Positions 1-8,040 are shown, counted from the stretch's first letter. The stretch: DNA of 50,746 nt from an uncultured Bacteroidales bacterium (GCA_902787555.1 CADAGO010000017.1:1-50746); one strand, 5' to 3'. Notes: generated by a model not told the origin, from the letters alone. Translations and numbers: made by a program.

Positions 1-45
1 GGACAACTTGAACTCTTCACTGTACCTTTGATAATTTTTACTCAT
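1..45 (-). CDS. partial transposase (IS3 orfA-like), N-terminus only
   Basis: Fifteen codons read leftward off the window edge, starting with ATG (complement of 43-45) and giving MSKNYQRYSEEFKLS. The R-Y-S-x-E-F-K pattern is typical of the start of IS3-type orfA transposases, which open with a helix-turn-helix. Only the first residues are visible, so the family call is tentative. The inverted TGTCCGCTAAA repeats about 210-280 bp upstream would fit the outer end of the same element. The -7-like string TACCTTTG at 23-30 on the plus strand lies inside this reading frame and is probably fortuitous. Confidence 0.5.
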   Translation of the reverse strand, partial: MSKNYQRYSEEFKLS

Positions 46-254
46 AATAGATAAACTTTATTGGGTATTAATTGTGTCTATCTATATCAGTATAAGTCAG
101 TTCGTTTTCCCGATTGAGTCGGCTGCTTTTACCTTTTGAATTAGCTGCCCGTCCTTTGCCATTCAGACAATGGACTTCTAACAACTAAAGTCTTAACTCA
201 TAGCTGTCTTCACCCCTTTGGGGGTCTCTCTAAACTATAAACTATTATGTTGAC

Positions 255-325
255 TGTCCGCTAAAGAAGAAGGATATGACGTATGGAGGGGGCTTACTTT
301 ATCGACTTTTAACTTTTAGCGGACA
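255..325 (-). repeat. inverted repeat, possible IS terminus
   Basis: The 11-mer TGTCCGCTAAA appears at 255-265 and its reverse complement TTTAGCGGACA at 315-325, about 49 bp apart. Read leftward from 325, the sequence starts with TG, as IS3-family ends do, and leads toward the partial orfA at 1-45. The interval 46-348 otherwise shows no convincing gene. There is only a short G/C hairpin (CACCCC-TTT-GGGGGT) near 211-225. The role as an IS end is inferred. Confidence 0.4.
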
Positions 326-348
326 CCAAATATTGTATAATAGTATTG

Positions 349-1173
349 TTATTCTTGTAGGAATTGTTCCAAATACTTCATCTCCAGCTTCAATTCATCG
401 GGTTTGAAACCATGACCTGCACCAGGGATGATGTGAAGAAGTGTACCTGTGCTGTAGAGCAGCTGGGCACGACGTGAGTCGTCCATCGATACCACGCGGT
501 CAGCATCACCCTGCACGATTATCACAGGACCACGATATTGGCCTATGAGGTCGAGGGGACGCATATCATGAATCTCCTCGAAGAATCGACGCCCCATCTT
601 CACTCCCCACAGTTCGGTAACGTCCTGAATGTCCTCCAAGCGTGGATAGCGCTGTCGCCAGTTGTCTGCGATGCACAGGGCAGGATAGACCAACACAAGC
701 TGACTTACTTTTTCCTTCATATCTGCCGCGGTAAGGGCAGATACGAGTCCACCTTGACTCTCGCCAATGAGAACGATGTGCTGATGTCCTTGCTTGCGGA
801 AGTAATTGACAATTGCCTTCAAGTCGCTTACCTCGTCGAGGATTGACATGTTCAGCGTATTGTTGTCGCTACGGCTGCGTACTGAGCCACATGGGAAGTC
901 GAAGGTGTAGCACCGATAGCCCAAGCGGTCCATCACATCGTAGTAGTTGCGTCCGTAATCGAATGTACCATTGAATCCGTGGGCGATAATCGCTATGGGA
1001 CCGTTCTTCTTAGCATTTTGCGGGGTGAACAGCTCACCATAAATACGGCGGCTGCCATTCTCAATCCACAGTTCTTGGGTATTTGTTTTCGTTGCTGCGG
1101 ATTGCTGCTCCGTCTGAGCCACCGCTATCAGTGTCATCAGGAGCAGTAGCGTTGTAGATACAAGCTGTTTCAT
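349..1173 (-). CDS. secreted alpha/beta hydrolase (serine esterase/peptidase type)
   Basis: A 274-residue alpha/beta-hydrolase. The chosen start gives a clean signal peptide (MKQLVSTTLLLLMTLIAVAQ); a longer in-frame start at 1254 would overlap the upstream gene. Visible motifs are the HGF oxyanion strand at about residues 65-67, the nucleophile elbow G-E-S-Q-G at 137-141 (Ser139), the acid in V-Q-G-D-A-D, and the catalytic His in G-A-G-H-G-F near the C-terminus. Hydrolases of this kind cleave esters or small acyl groups; the substrate is not readable. It follows the carboxylesterase gene by 20 bp on the same strand, so the two are probably co-transcribed and act together in the periplasm, perhaps removing ester decorations from plant glycans. 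Confidence 0.85.
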   Translation of the reverse strand: MKQLVSTTLLLLMTLIAVAQTEQQSAATKTNTQELWIENGSRRIYGELFTPQNAKKNGPIAIIAHGFNGTFDYGRNYYDVMDRLGYRCYTFDFPCGSVRSRSDNNTLNMSILDEVSDLKAIVNYFRKQGHQHIVLIGESQGGLVSALTAADMKEKVSQLVLVYPALCIADNWRQRYPRLEDIQDVTELWGVKMGRRFFEEIHDMRPLDLIGQYRGPVIIVQGDADRVVSMDDSRRAQLLYSTGTLLHIIPGAGHGFKPDELKLEMKYLEQFLQE

Positions 1174-1193
1174 TGACTTTGTTATTATAATCA

Positions 1194-2753
1194 TTACCAG
1201 ATGCTGCGACTCATCTGCATGAGTTCTCGATCGTGGTGCTGACGGGGTTCGCACTTATTGTCAAGAATCATCGTGACTCCTGTTTCTGCATTATAGGGTT
1301 CCCACTTGGGCAGACCTTTCGTGTTCGGGTTGCCGGTCTTGATGAATGCAAGCCAAATGCTGCTGATGAGCTGCTCGAACTTATAGGCTTTCTCAGAGGC
1401 TCCGGTCATCTCGCGCTGCAGGCTTACGTTGTGGAGCATGAAGGGCAGCTCCATGCCGTGTGAGGCTCCGAGTGCATTGCTTTCGGGTTTCCAGGTAAAC
1501 AGATAGAGGTATGCAGGTGCGCCACCTTGTGCTGCTTTGGCAGCAGCCTGACGGACGGCTCCTGCACGGAAACCGGTATCGACGTAGGTCATCTCTCTCG
1601 GCTCGGCATTGGGATAGGCTTTCTTGAAGGCTGCAATATACTGGTCGGCACGTTCACCCTGACGTTGACGCACAGCTGCTTCTGCTTCTGCCCATGTCAT
1701 ATCGCGACCTATATCGAAGGTGAACTCATTGAAGTCGGTACCGATGAGCATTGGTACATCTTTCGAAAGGGGCGAAGCCGGCTCGAAAGGATGCTGCGGC
1801 AGGATGGTACCGTCGACCACAGGTGAGAAACCGCTGCGGATGCCACGCTGACCCATACGGCTGACAGCACGGTTCAATTCTTCGTAGCTGAACTTAGAGA
1901 AATCTGCCTGATCGGTTGCCGGTTGTCCCAGTTCTTGTGCAAGTGCAGGTCCGAAGGGACGCGTCTGCTCGGGCAGGGATTGACGCAGTGTGGAGCCGCT
2001 CTGCACGATAGCTCGCTTGAACAGACCTTTCGCTGAAGGCATAGCTAACAATGTAGACACCTTTCCACCTCCGCCCGACTGTCCGCCGATAGTCACTTCG
2101 TTGGGATTGCCGCCAAAGCGGGTGATGTTGTCGCGTATCCACTCCAGAGCCTTCACAATGTCCTGCATACCTAGATTCACGCTCTGAGCATATTTACCGC
2201 CAAGACCTGTCAGGTCGGCATATCCAAGAATGTTCAGGCGATGATTCAGACTCACAACAACGATGTCGCCTGCCTCAGCAAGAGCGCGACCTTCATAGCA
2301 GGGCAGGTCGTGAGCAGAACCGCCTGTGTAACCGCCTCCATGAATCCACACGAAGACGGGGCGACGCTTCTGGTCTTTGATGCTAGGTGTCCACACATTC
2401 AAGACCAAACAAGCCCTTTCGTCCATAGGCTCTGTCACAAACTGGTTACCGAAGCCGTAGTCGGTCTGGCTGTTACGGTCGTTCCAACGCAAAGACTCGT
2501 CTTGTGGAGCCTGAGGGCCATAGACCTTACATTGTCTGATACCTGCGAATTTATCGGGTGCCTGCGGTGGCATAAACCGATCTGCCTTGGCATACTGGAT
2601 GCCCTTGAAAGTGAAAATACTACCATCCTGATAACCCTCGATGGTGCCATAGATGGTCTCAACACGGGTGTGCTGTCCTGCCGTGATTGGCTGTGCAACT
2701 GCGTATGTCGCCATAACGACAATAGTTGCGAATACTGTCAGTCGTTTTTTCAT
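1194..2753 (-). CDS. type B carboxylesterase, secreted
   Basis: A 519-residue carboxylesterase of the COesterase family. The start at 2753 gives the signal peptide MKKRLTVFATIVVMATYAVA; the open frame extends upstream to 2912 but those residues overlap the promoter. Motifs seen: oxyanion-hole WIHGGGY at about 136-142, nucleophile elbow G-G-Q-S-G-G (Ser226; the usual G-E-S-A-G is altered), a Glu in the G-T-D-F-N-E stretch, and the His in G-A-S-H-G. The family hydrolyses carboxylic esters. First gene of a two-gene operon with the hydrolase downstream. Its promoter lies in a 72-bp element shared with the galactanase gene, which suggests a role in deacylating a galactan- or arabinogalactan-type substrate. 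That role is inference. Confidence 0.88.
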   Translation of the reverse strand: MKKRLTVFATIVVMATYAVAQPITAGQHTRVETIYGTIEGYQDGSIFTFKGIQYAKADRFMPPQAPDKFAGIRQCKVYGPQAPQDESLRWNDRNSQTDYGFGNQFVTEPMDERACLVLNVWTPSIKDQKRRPVFVWIHGGGYTGGSAHDLPCYEGRALAEAGDIVVVSLNHRLNILGYADLTGLGGKYAQSVNLGMQDIVKALEWIRDNITRFGGNPNEVTIGGQSGGGGKVSTLLAMPSAKGLFKRAIVQSGSTLRQSLPEQTRPFGPALAQELGQPATDQADFSKFSYEELNRAVSRMGQRGIRSGFSPVVDGTILPQHPFEPASPLSKDVPMLIGTDFNEFTFDIGRDMTWAEAEAAVRQRQGERADQYIAAFKKAYPNAEPREMTYVDTGFRAGAVRQAAAKAAQGGAPAYLYLFTWKPESNALGASHGMELPFMLHNVSLQREMTGASEKAYKFEQLISSIWLAFIKTGNPNTKGLPKWEPYNAETGVTMILDNKCEPRQHHDRELMQMSRSIW

Positions 2754-2804
2754 ATTTGTTATGATTAGTTTGATTTTACATCTGATATTTATTTGATAAT
2801 TTTT

Positions 2805-2876
2805 TGCAAAGATACTGCATTTGTTCAAAAAACAGTTGCACAGATGTAACTTCTCGATGAAATTATGTATCTTTGA
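2805..2876. promoter_or_regulatory. 72-bp regulatory element, copy A (before esterase operon)
   Basis: Ungapped match to 5887-5958 with about 10 mismatches in 72 positions; the last 36 or so bases differ at only one position. It is bounded by inverted CAAAGATAC and GTATCTTTG. On the minus strand TATCTTTG (2814-2807) is a good -7 box about 54 bp before the esterase start, with no TTTG -33 box at the usual 19-21 bp spacing, as expected for an activator-dependent promoter. The likely activator is the AraC protein encoded immediately to the right (inference). Confidence 0.65.
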
Positions 2877-2918
2877 CTTGAATCGAAGGGGTTTTCGCTT
2901 GTAAAAGGTCATTAATTA

Positions 2919-2950
2919 TTTGTTTATTCGCCTGCTTATTTGTACCTTTG
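2919..2950 (+). promoter_or_regulatory. Bacteroidota-type promoter for the AraC regulator
   Basis: TTTG at 2919-2922, a 20-bp spacer, then TACCTTTG at 2943-2950: an excellent match to the Bacteroidota primary sigma factor consensus. It lies 17 bp before the ATG at 2968 and so excludes the longer upstream start at 2920. Confidence 0.75.
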
Positions 2951-2967
2951 CAGCGTTTTTTCACAAG

Positions 2968-4707
2968 ATGATGCAAAAAGTAAGCTATATAATCTGGTTT
3001 TATTTCGTGCTGTTGCCTGTCGTCAGTTGGGCACAGGACCGACAGCGACTCTCGCTACCGCGCCAAGAGCAGCTCTCATCGCAACATGTGCTGCAGGTGA
3101 TACAAGATTCGGAGGGTTTCCTTTGGTATGCCACCGAGGGTGGAGGAGTGTGTCGTGATGACGGCCGGCAAATTATCGTGTTCCGCAGCGATGCAGAGCA
3201 TCCCGACCTCTTATGCAGCAATGATGTGGCAAGCCTGGCAGAGGCTGCCGAACGCTATATAATAATAGGTACGTTTCATGGGGCAAATGTGCTCGATAAG
3301 AGTGACTACAGCATTCGCAGGTTAGAGGAAGTGGACGACAAACGGGTGGATGACATCGTCGTGAGTCACGACGGCCATTGGTGGCTGACGGCCAACAAAA
3401 AGCTATTTGAATATTCGGCTGACGGAGTGCTGCTGAATGTGTATCCTGGAGGCGATAAATATATCTTCCGGCTACATGAAGACCAGAAAGGAAGTATATG
3501 GTGCATAGAATGGGAAGGCGGAATACTTTGGCTGGAGGACGGACGGCTTGTTCAAGTCACCTCTGAGTGGCCCGACAGCATCAACTTCAATCGTGAGATG
3601 ACCGACCGCCAAGGTCGTCGGCTTGTAACCGATATGTTTGGTAACACCTATGCATCGAGCACCAATGAACAGGAACCCTGGTTTAGCGGTGCTACGTTGA
3701 CAAGACCTATTGCCGACTCAATTCGCATGTCTCGCGGACTATCTGCCCGCCCCACGGCTTTAGCCATTCCTCCTCACACTATGGGAAGAGGGACAGAGGA
3801 TGCTGACGAACTGTGGTTCAGTACAGGCAAGGACATCCGCGTAATGAAGCAAGGCAAGGAAGAGGTGGTACTGTCTGATACAAAAGACGTATCGGCCATG
3901 ATCTTCACAAACGACAGTACTCTGTGGCTCGCCACCATCTTCGGCTCCTTGATGACCTACAAGAACGGACAGCTCACTACCGACGAATATGCCTCAAACG
4001 AATATGGCGATGCTGTGATTCATCTCGATATCGACAGTCAAGGACGCCTGCTGCTGGTCAGCGAGCGCTACGTACGTCTGTACGACCCTGTACGCCAAAC
4101 ACTTCGGCAGCAAAACATCGAGGATGAAGGCGTCTATCGCATCGAACTACAGGAAACACAGCCTGGCAAACGATGGAGCCAACCCGAAGAAGAAGTTGTG
4201 GAACGTATGCCCGGGTGGGTGTGGTGGATGCTGGCAGTACTTATCCTGACTCTCTCTGCCCTGATAGGTTATATCTGGCAACTGAAGCGACAGCGTGAAC
4301 GATTCCTTGCTGCCATCAAAAAAGAAGTGAAAGTGAAAGCCCAAGAACCACAAACCGAAGACCAGCCTGCCGAAGAGCAGCCTGTCATGACGGACGAATG
4401 GCTGCAAAAGGCCATCGCTGTGGTAGAACAGCATATCCCGGACGACAGCTACAGCGTGGAACAACTGGCAAGCGATATGTGTATGAGCCGTATGACCTTC
4501 TATCGCAAGATACAGTCGGCTACAGGACAGAAGCCCACCGAATTCATCCGCACCATTCGTCTGCGTCGTGCTGCCGAACTGCTGCGCGAAGGTCGCCTGA
4601 GCATCACCGAAATCACTTACGACACGGGATTCTCATCTGTCAGCTATTTCAGTCGCTGTTTCCGTGCCATGTACGGCGTGTCGCCTACACAGTGGGGGAA
4701 GGGCTAA
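2968..4707 (+). CDS. membrane-spanning AraC-family regulator with propeller-like sensor
   Basis: About 579 residues. Order: signal/anchor segment (SYIIWFYFVLLPVVSWA), a periplasmic region with two-component-regulator-propeller-like repeats (for example D-S-E-G-F-L-W-Y-A-T, D-Q-K-G-S-I-W), a transmembrane helix at about 415-436 (WVWWMLAVLILTLSALIGY), a charged linker, and a C-terminal AraC-type DNA-binding domain at about 476-579 with both helix-turn-helix units and the typical D-T-G-F-S-S-V-S-Y-F-S-R-C-F ending. Unlike Bacteroidota hybrid two-component systems there is no histidine kinase or receiver domain, so the sensor connects straight to DNA binding. It sits between two transcription units that share a 72-bp upstream element and is the obvious candidate to bind it. 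The ligand is unknown; a galacto- or arabino-oligosaccharide would fit. Confidence 0.85.
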   Translation: MMQKVSYIIWFYFVLLPVVSWAQDRQRLSLPRQEQLSSQHVLQVIQDSEGFLWYATEGGGVCRDDGRQIIVFRSDAEHPDLLCSNDVASLAEAAERYIIIGTFHGANVLDKSDYSIRRLEEVDDKRVDDIVVSHDGHWWLTANKKLFEYSADGVLLNVYPGGDKYIFRLHEDQKGSIWCIEWEGGILWLEDGRLVQVTSEWPDSINFNREMTDRQGRRLVTDMFGNTYASSTNEQEPWFSGATLTRPIADSIRMSRGLSARPTALAIPPHTMGRGTEDADELWFSTGKDIRVMKQGKEEVVLSDTKDVSAMIFTNDSTLWLATIFGSLMTYKNGQLTTDEYASNEYGDAVIHLDIDSQGRLLLVSERYVRLYDPVRQTLRQQNIEDEGVYRIELQETQPGKRWSQPEEEVVERMPGWVWWMLAVLILTLSALIGYIWQLKRQRERFLAAIKKEVKVKAQEPQTEDQPAEEQPVMTDEWLQKAIAVVEQHIPDDSYSVEQLASDMCMSRMTFYRKIQSATGQKPTEFIRTIRLRRAAELLREGRLSITEITYDTGFSSVSYFSRCFRAMYGVSPTQWGKG

Positions 4708-4792
4708 AGAAAAATGTAAAATGTAAAATTTTAAAATAAAAAATTGAAGCTATCACCAGCACACTATTTTTCTTAATTCGTTAATTCTTACT

Positions 4793-5830
4793 TCATTCGA
4801 CAAACCCCTCCATAATCGCAGTTGGAGCAGCCTTGCTGTCGAAGGCACCAAGCTTATAGCCTCCAGGCAGACATTGAGGTTCCCAATAGAAGACACCACG
4901 GCAACGTCCGTTCGTCTCGTTTCGTGCCTCACGTATCACGCGGGTGAGCTGACGTCGGCCTTCTTCCATCTTCTCCGGGTGACGTTCGTCTACTTCGTAG
5001 CCCGTTTCCACAATCATAACGTCACACTTGTATTTCGTGCTGACATGTCTGATGTTCGCGATGCAGTCGGTAATGATGTCGTCCGCATTCAGTTCGGGAT
5101 GTCCGTCCATCGCCCAATAGGGATAGAGCGACATGCCCACCATGTCCCACTTGCCGCCATACTTCTTCACGATGTCGAGGTTCCAGTCATAGAGGCTCTG
5201 CTTATGTCCTCTGTCGAGGTGTATGATGACGATACTCTTGGGAAACACCTTCTTCACGGCATCATAGCCTGCTCGGATGAACCCTGCATACTGCTTCGGA
5301 TTCTGCTCGATATGCCCCATAGGCCAGAGCAGTCCGTTGGCTGTCTCATTGCCCACCTGCACCCATCGAGGCTCGATACCGTTGTCTTTCAACAGTGTCA
5401 GCACATCGATTGTATGTTCCTGCAGGTCTTTGCGCATCTGTTTGTAGTCGTGACTCTGCCATGCCTTCGGAATGGGTTGCTTGGCTGGGTCGGCCCACGA
5501 GTCGCTGTAGTGGAAGTCAACCATGAGGTCCATCCCCAAAGCCTTTACCCGCTTGCCCATCGCAAGCAGGGCATACTTATCGCAGTCGCCCCCTCGTGGA
5601 TTCACCCACACACGCATACGGATGGCCGACATCTGGTAGTCGTTCTTCAGCAGTTCCAGACATTCACGTTCCTTGCCGTTCCGGTCGTGAAACACCACAC
5701 CTCGCCGCTCCTGCCCTGTGAGGAATCCTACATCGGCACCCTTCACAAAGTCCTTGTTAGCGTTCTTTTGCGCCATCAGTGTGCCTGTCATCATCAGGCA
5801 TCCGGCAAATATCAGAAACAGTCGTCTCAT
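4793..5830 (-). CDS. arabinogalactan endo-beta-1,4-galactanase (GH53)
   Basis: 345 residues with signal peptide MRRLFLIFAGCLMMTGTLMA. The GH53 pattern is clear: K-G-A-D-V-G-F at about 30-36, R-M-R-V-W-V-N-P (71-78), D-F-H-Y-S-D-S-W-A-D-P (105-115), acid/base Glu162 in Q-V-G-N-E, and nucleophile Glu275 in M-I-V-E-T-G-Y. The family cleaves internal beta-1,4-galactosidic bonds in type I arabinogalactan and pectic galactan. The length is normal for a single-domain enzyme. It converges on the AraC regulator gene, and its promoter contains copy B of the shared 72-bp element, so it is likely switched on together with the esterase operon. Confidence 0.92.
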   Translation of the reverse strand: MRRLFLIFAGCLMMTGTLMAQKNANKDFVKGADVGFLTGQERRGVVFHDRNGKERECLELLKNDYQMSAIRMRVWVNPRGGDCDKYALLAMGKRVKALGMDLMVDFHYSDSWADPAKQPIPKAWQSHDYKQMRKDLQEHTIDVLTLLKDNGIEPRWVQVGNETANGLLWPMGHIEQNPKQYAGFIRAGYDAVKKVFPKSIVIIHLDRGHKQSLYDWNLDIVKKYGGKWDMVGMSLYPYWAMDGHPELNADDIITDCIANIRHVSTKYKCDVMIVETGYEVDERHPEKMEEGRRQLTRVIREARNETNGRCRGVFYWEPQCLPGGYKLGAFDSKAAPTAIMEGFVE

Positions 5831-5886
5831 ATCAGCATTGCTTTAGTCGTTCTAACTTGTTATTGGCTTGTCGTATAAATTTTCGG

Positions 5887-5958
5887 TGCAAAGATACGAA
5901 AAAAGTTCAAACAGCAGTTTCACAGGTGTAACTTCTCGATGAAATTATGTATCTTTGA
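5887..5958. promoter_or_regulatory. 72-bp regulatory element, copy B (before GH53 gene)
   Basis: Same length and register as 2805-2876. TATCTTTG on the minus strand (5896-5889) lies about 59 bp before the galactanase start, close to the spacing in copy A. On the plus side the matching TATCTTTG (5951-5957) faces the transposon and no gene, so the conserved function is probably leftward activation. The bases 5959-6051 after it hold nothing recognisable. Confidence 0.65.
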
Positions 5959-6148
5959 CACAAATCTATGTTTTTTTGCTCGAATCATAAAACAATCATA
6001 AGGTTACAATATGCTTAACCCAAAATAAGAAGAGCCTGTTCCCACTGATAGATGACAAATGACAGATGACAGTTTTAATAAAAGGGGGGTATAGTCAGGT
6101 ATAGGGAGAAATATATAAAATAAATATACTTATATAATAGTAATATAA

Positions 6149-6178
6149 ATAGGGAACTATATACCTGTTGGCCCCGAT
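6149..6178 (+). repeat. inner terminal inverted repeat, left
   Basis: Thirty bases that are the exact reverse complement of 8833-8862. AT-rich at the outer side (ATAGGGAACTAT) and GC-rich at the inner side (TTGGCCCCGAT). Probably a transposase recognition end. Confidence 0.75.
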
Positions 6179-6186
6179 AGCCATCA

Positions 6187-6228
6187 CTAGCTTTATTTAA
6201 CAAATATCTAGCTTTAATTAACTCAAAT
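6187..6228 (+). repeat. two tandem 21-bp direct repeats inside the left end
   Basis: 6187-6207 and 6208-6228 both begin CTAGCTTTA and continue with a TTAAC-type core, ending in AAAT or AATAT. The abutting copies lie between the left inverted repeat and the transposase promoter, so they may be transposase-binding or regulatory iterons. No matching pair was seen at the right end. Confidence 0.5.
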
Positions 6229-6236
6229 AATTCCCG

Positions 6237-6306
6237 TATGTCTGAATTATTTTGTACCTTTGTACTACATTAATAAGGTAAATAAAATCCAAACAATTCA
6301 GACATA
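6237..6306 (+). promoter_or_regulatory. transposase promoter bracketed by a 12-bp inverted repeat
   Basis: TACCTTTG at 6255-6262 is the -7 box. TATGTCTGAATT at 6237-6248 and its perfect reverse complement AATTCAGACATA at 6295-6306 flank it, the right half ending at the A of the ATG start codon. This layout suggests an operator for autorepression or an mRNA hairpin hiding the start (inference). Confidence 0.5.
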
Positions 6307-7307
6307 TGTTAGACTTCAGTAAGTTCAAATCCATTAAATCGCTTATCAACTACTTCCACGATGAGGAAACATGCAAACAAGCACTTGCAGAGGCACGTTG
6401 GGGTGATGACGTAATCTGTCCACGTTGTGGAAAGCACCACTGTACGAAACGTACTGACGGACGTTTCCGGTGCAATGAATGCAAATATAACTTCTCATGT
6501 ACCATAGGTACTATATTCTATCGCAGTAAACTGCCTCTTCAGGTGTGGTTTATTGCCATGTACCTTATCTCATCACATAAGAAAAGCGTATCCTCCTTGC
6601 AGATAATGCGTGACTGTGAGGTAACACAGAAAACAGCGTGGTTTATGGAGAATAAAATACGCAGCCTCTATGAACAGACTGATGCCGTTGCCCTTAGCGG
6701 TAAGGTTGAGATGGATGAAATGTACCTTGGTGGTCGTGAGACCAATAAACACAAAAGTAAACGTACTGAAGGTACTCAGGGACGTAGTACTAAGACCAAA
6801 ACTCCTATATTCGGCATGGTACAGCGTGACGGCAAGACTGTTGCAATGAAGGTGGAAGATACCAAGGGTGCAACCCTTATGCCTATCGTATCACAGTTCG
6901 TTGAGGAAGGCAGCACTACATATACTGACGAGGTGAATATTTACTGCAAGCTTACCGAGAATGGTTATGACCATTTATTCGTTAACCACGGCAAGCGTGA
7001 GTATGTACGTGCCAATGATATCCATACCAATAGTATCGAAGGTTTTTGGGCGCATTTCAAACGTGTGATATTCAGTACATACCACTCTGTAAGCAAGGAT
7101 TATCTTCAGAGGTATATTGATGAGCAGTTATACCGTTGGAATACACGTGAGCAGGATGCATCATGGCGTTTTGAGGATATGCTTAAGAGGTGCTTAAAGC
7201 CTTGTGACTATGCTGATGTGTTGTCACTGTCAAGCGTGGTTAACGTTGTTGAGTGGAAGCGTGTAAAGGCTGAGAAATACCGTATTTATGCACAAAGGGT
7301 GGCATAA
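6306..7307 (+). CDS. IS1595-family (ISXO2-like) transposase
   Basis: 333 residues. An N-terminal zinc ribbon is visible as C38-x2-C41 and C56-x2-C59, followed by a helical region and an ISXO2-like catalytic domain: Asp137 in E-M-D-E-M-Y-L-G-G, Asp208 in Y-T-D-E, and the N-S-I-E-G-F-W-A-H-F-K-R block around Glu245. This order is the IS1595 signature. The gene is complete and ends before a strong terminator, so the enzyme is probably active. IS1595 members are known to carry passenger genes, which fits the three genes to its right. The start at 6306 directly follows the palindromic promoter region. Confidence 0.92.
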   Translation: MLDFSKFKSIKSLINYFHDEETCKQALAEARWGDDVICPRCGKHHCTKRTDGRFRCNECKYNFSCTIGTIFYRSKLPLQVWFIAMYLISSHKKSVSSLQIMRDCEVTQKTAWFMENKIRSLYEQTDAVALSGKVEMDEMYLGGRETNKHKSKRTEGTQGRSTKTKTPIFGMVQRDGKTVAMKVEDTKGATLMPIVSQFVEEGSTTYTDEVNIYCKLTENGYDHLFVNHGKREYVRANDIHTNSIEGFWAHFKRVIFSTYHSVSKDYLQRYIDEQLYRWNTREQDASWRFEDMLKRCLKPCDYADVLSLSSVVNVVEWKRVKAEKYRIYAQRVA

Positions 7308-7311
7308 AAAA

Positions 7312-7356
7312 GAGCAACCACTGTTATGATTGCTCCTAATATTTGTTTTTTTTTTT
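7312..7356 (+). terminator. intrinsic terminator after the transposase gene
   Basis: GAGCAA (7312-7317) pairs with TTGCTC (7330-7335) and is followed within 11 bases by a run of 13 T. It isolates transposase transcription from the passenger genes. Confidence 0.7.
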
Positions 7357-7362
7357 TGCTGC

Positions 7363-8037
7363 TTAAATAGCATAATCATTTACTTTACCAGTAACGTAAC
7401 CTGCTTTTTTTCTTGCTATAGCAGTTGTTCTTCTGTCGCTATTTGAAATAGTATAAACATCTTGTGGTTCGCCAAAAATGTCACCGTTTTCAGTTTGATA
7501 TTCTCCAGCGTATACAGTAACCATAACAACACTACCATAATCAATCAAATATTGTGCAAACTCAGTAGCAGATGCAATAGCATCGTCAATGTTATAGTAT
7601 GTTTGTCCGCAATATCGCATATCACTAACATCTTCCTCGTTTTCTATGTTGAATGCAGATATTGTAAATACCTCCTTCCTATTAGATTCTCTCAAAATCC
7701 TATTCACAGACTCCCTAACTGAGTCTTCAAACCATTTGTTTGGATTAGTCTTGAGTTTGTGAACAAAATTTCCTCTTTCATTTTCTCTACGAGCCATATC
7801 ACGGAACTTAGTATCACCTTTCACCTTTTTCTCGCTACGATGAGTATTGTGCCAAGATTTTCTCCATTCGTTTGCTTTATCTAAATCTGGTTCGCCACTC
7901 CATTTTATATTACTTGCAAATTCACTATCTCGTTTGCTTGGGTCTAAACCTTTTGACTCCATTAATATCCTGTTAACTGACTCTTTCACAATCCTATGTA
8001 GGTCACTTTCGGTTAATCTTATAAGTTTCTTATTCAT
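7363..8037 (-). CDS. passenger protein with duplicated LTESDLHRIVKESV-type motif
   Basis: 224 residues, no signal peptide, function unknown. It opens with IRLTESDLHRIVKESVNRIL at about 5-25; a shorter second copy, D-S-V-R-E-S-V-N-R-I-L-R-E-S, lies around 105-118. Between them is a charged, Asn/Lys/Arg-rich linker. The C-terminal 100 residues form a mixed alpha/beta-looking segment (VFTISAFNIENEEDVSDM onward). From memory, the leading motif recurs at the N-termini of assorted hypothetical proteins from Bacteroidota phages and mobile elements, where it may be a targeting or interaction tag; this was not searched here. The gene is visibly more AT-rich than the chromosome around it and divergent from the next two genes. 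Confidence 0.6.
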   Translation of the reverse strand: MNKKLIRLTESDLHRIVKESVNRILMESKGLDPSKRDSEFASNIKWSGEPDLDKANEWRKSWHNTHRSEKKVKGDTKFRDMARRENERGNFVHKLKTNPNKWFEDSVRESVNRILRESNRKEVFTISAFNIENEEDVSDMRYCGQTYYNIDDAIASATEFAQYLIDYGSVVMVTVYAGEYQTENGDIFGEPQDVYTISNSDRRTTAIARKKAGYVTGKVNDYAI

Positions 8038-8040
8038 AAT

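Noticed and set aside
538-846. Plus-strand 102-residue frame opposite the alpha/beta hydrolase
   Set aside because: Antisense to a gene with clear catalytic motifs; no promoter or family signal.
2920-2967. Longer N-terminus for the AraC regulator starting at 2920
   Set aside because: Those codons contain the -33 and -7 promoter boxes, so they lie upstream of the transcript start.
4874-5878. 334-residue plus-strand frame across the GH53 gene
   Set aside because: Antisense shadow of a well-recognised enzyme; composition is His/Val-rich and unlike a real protein.
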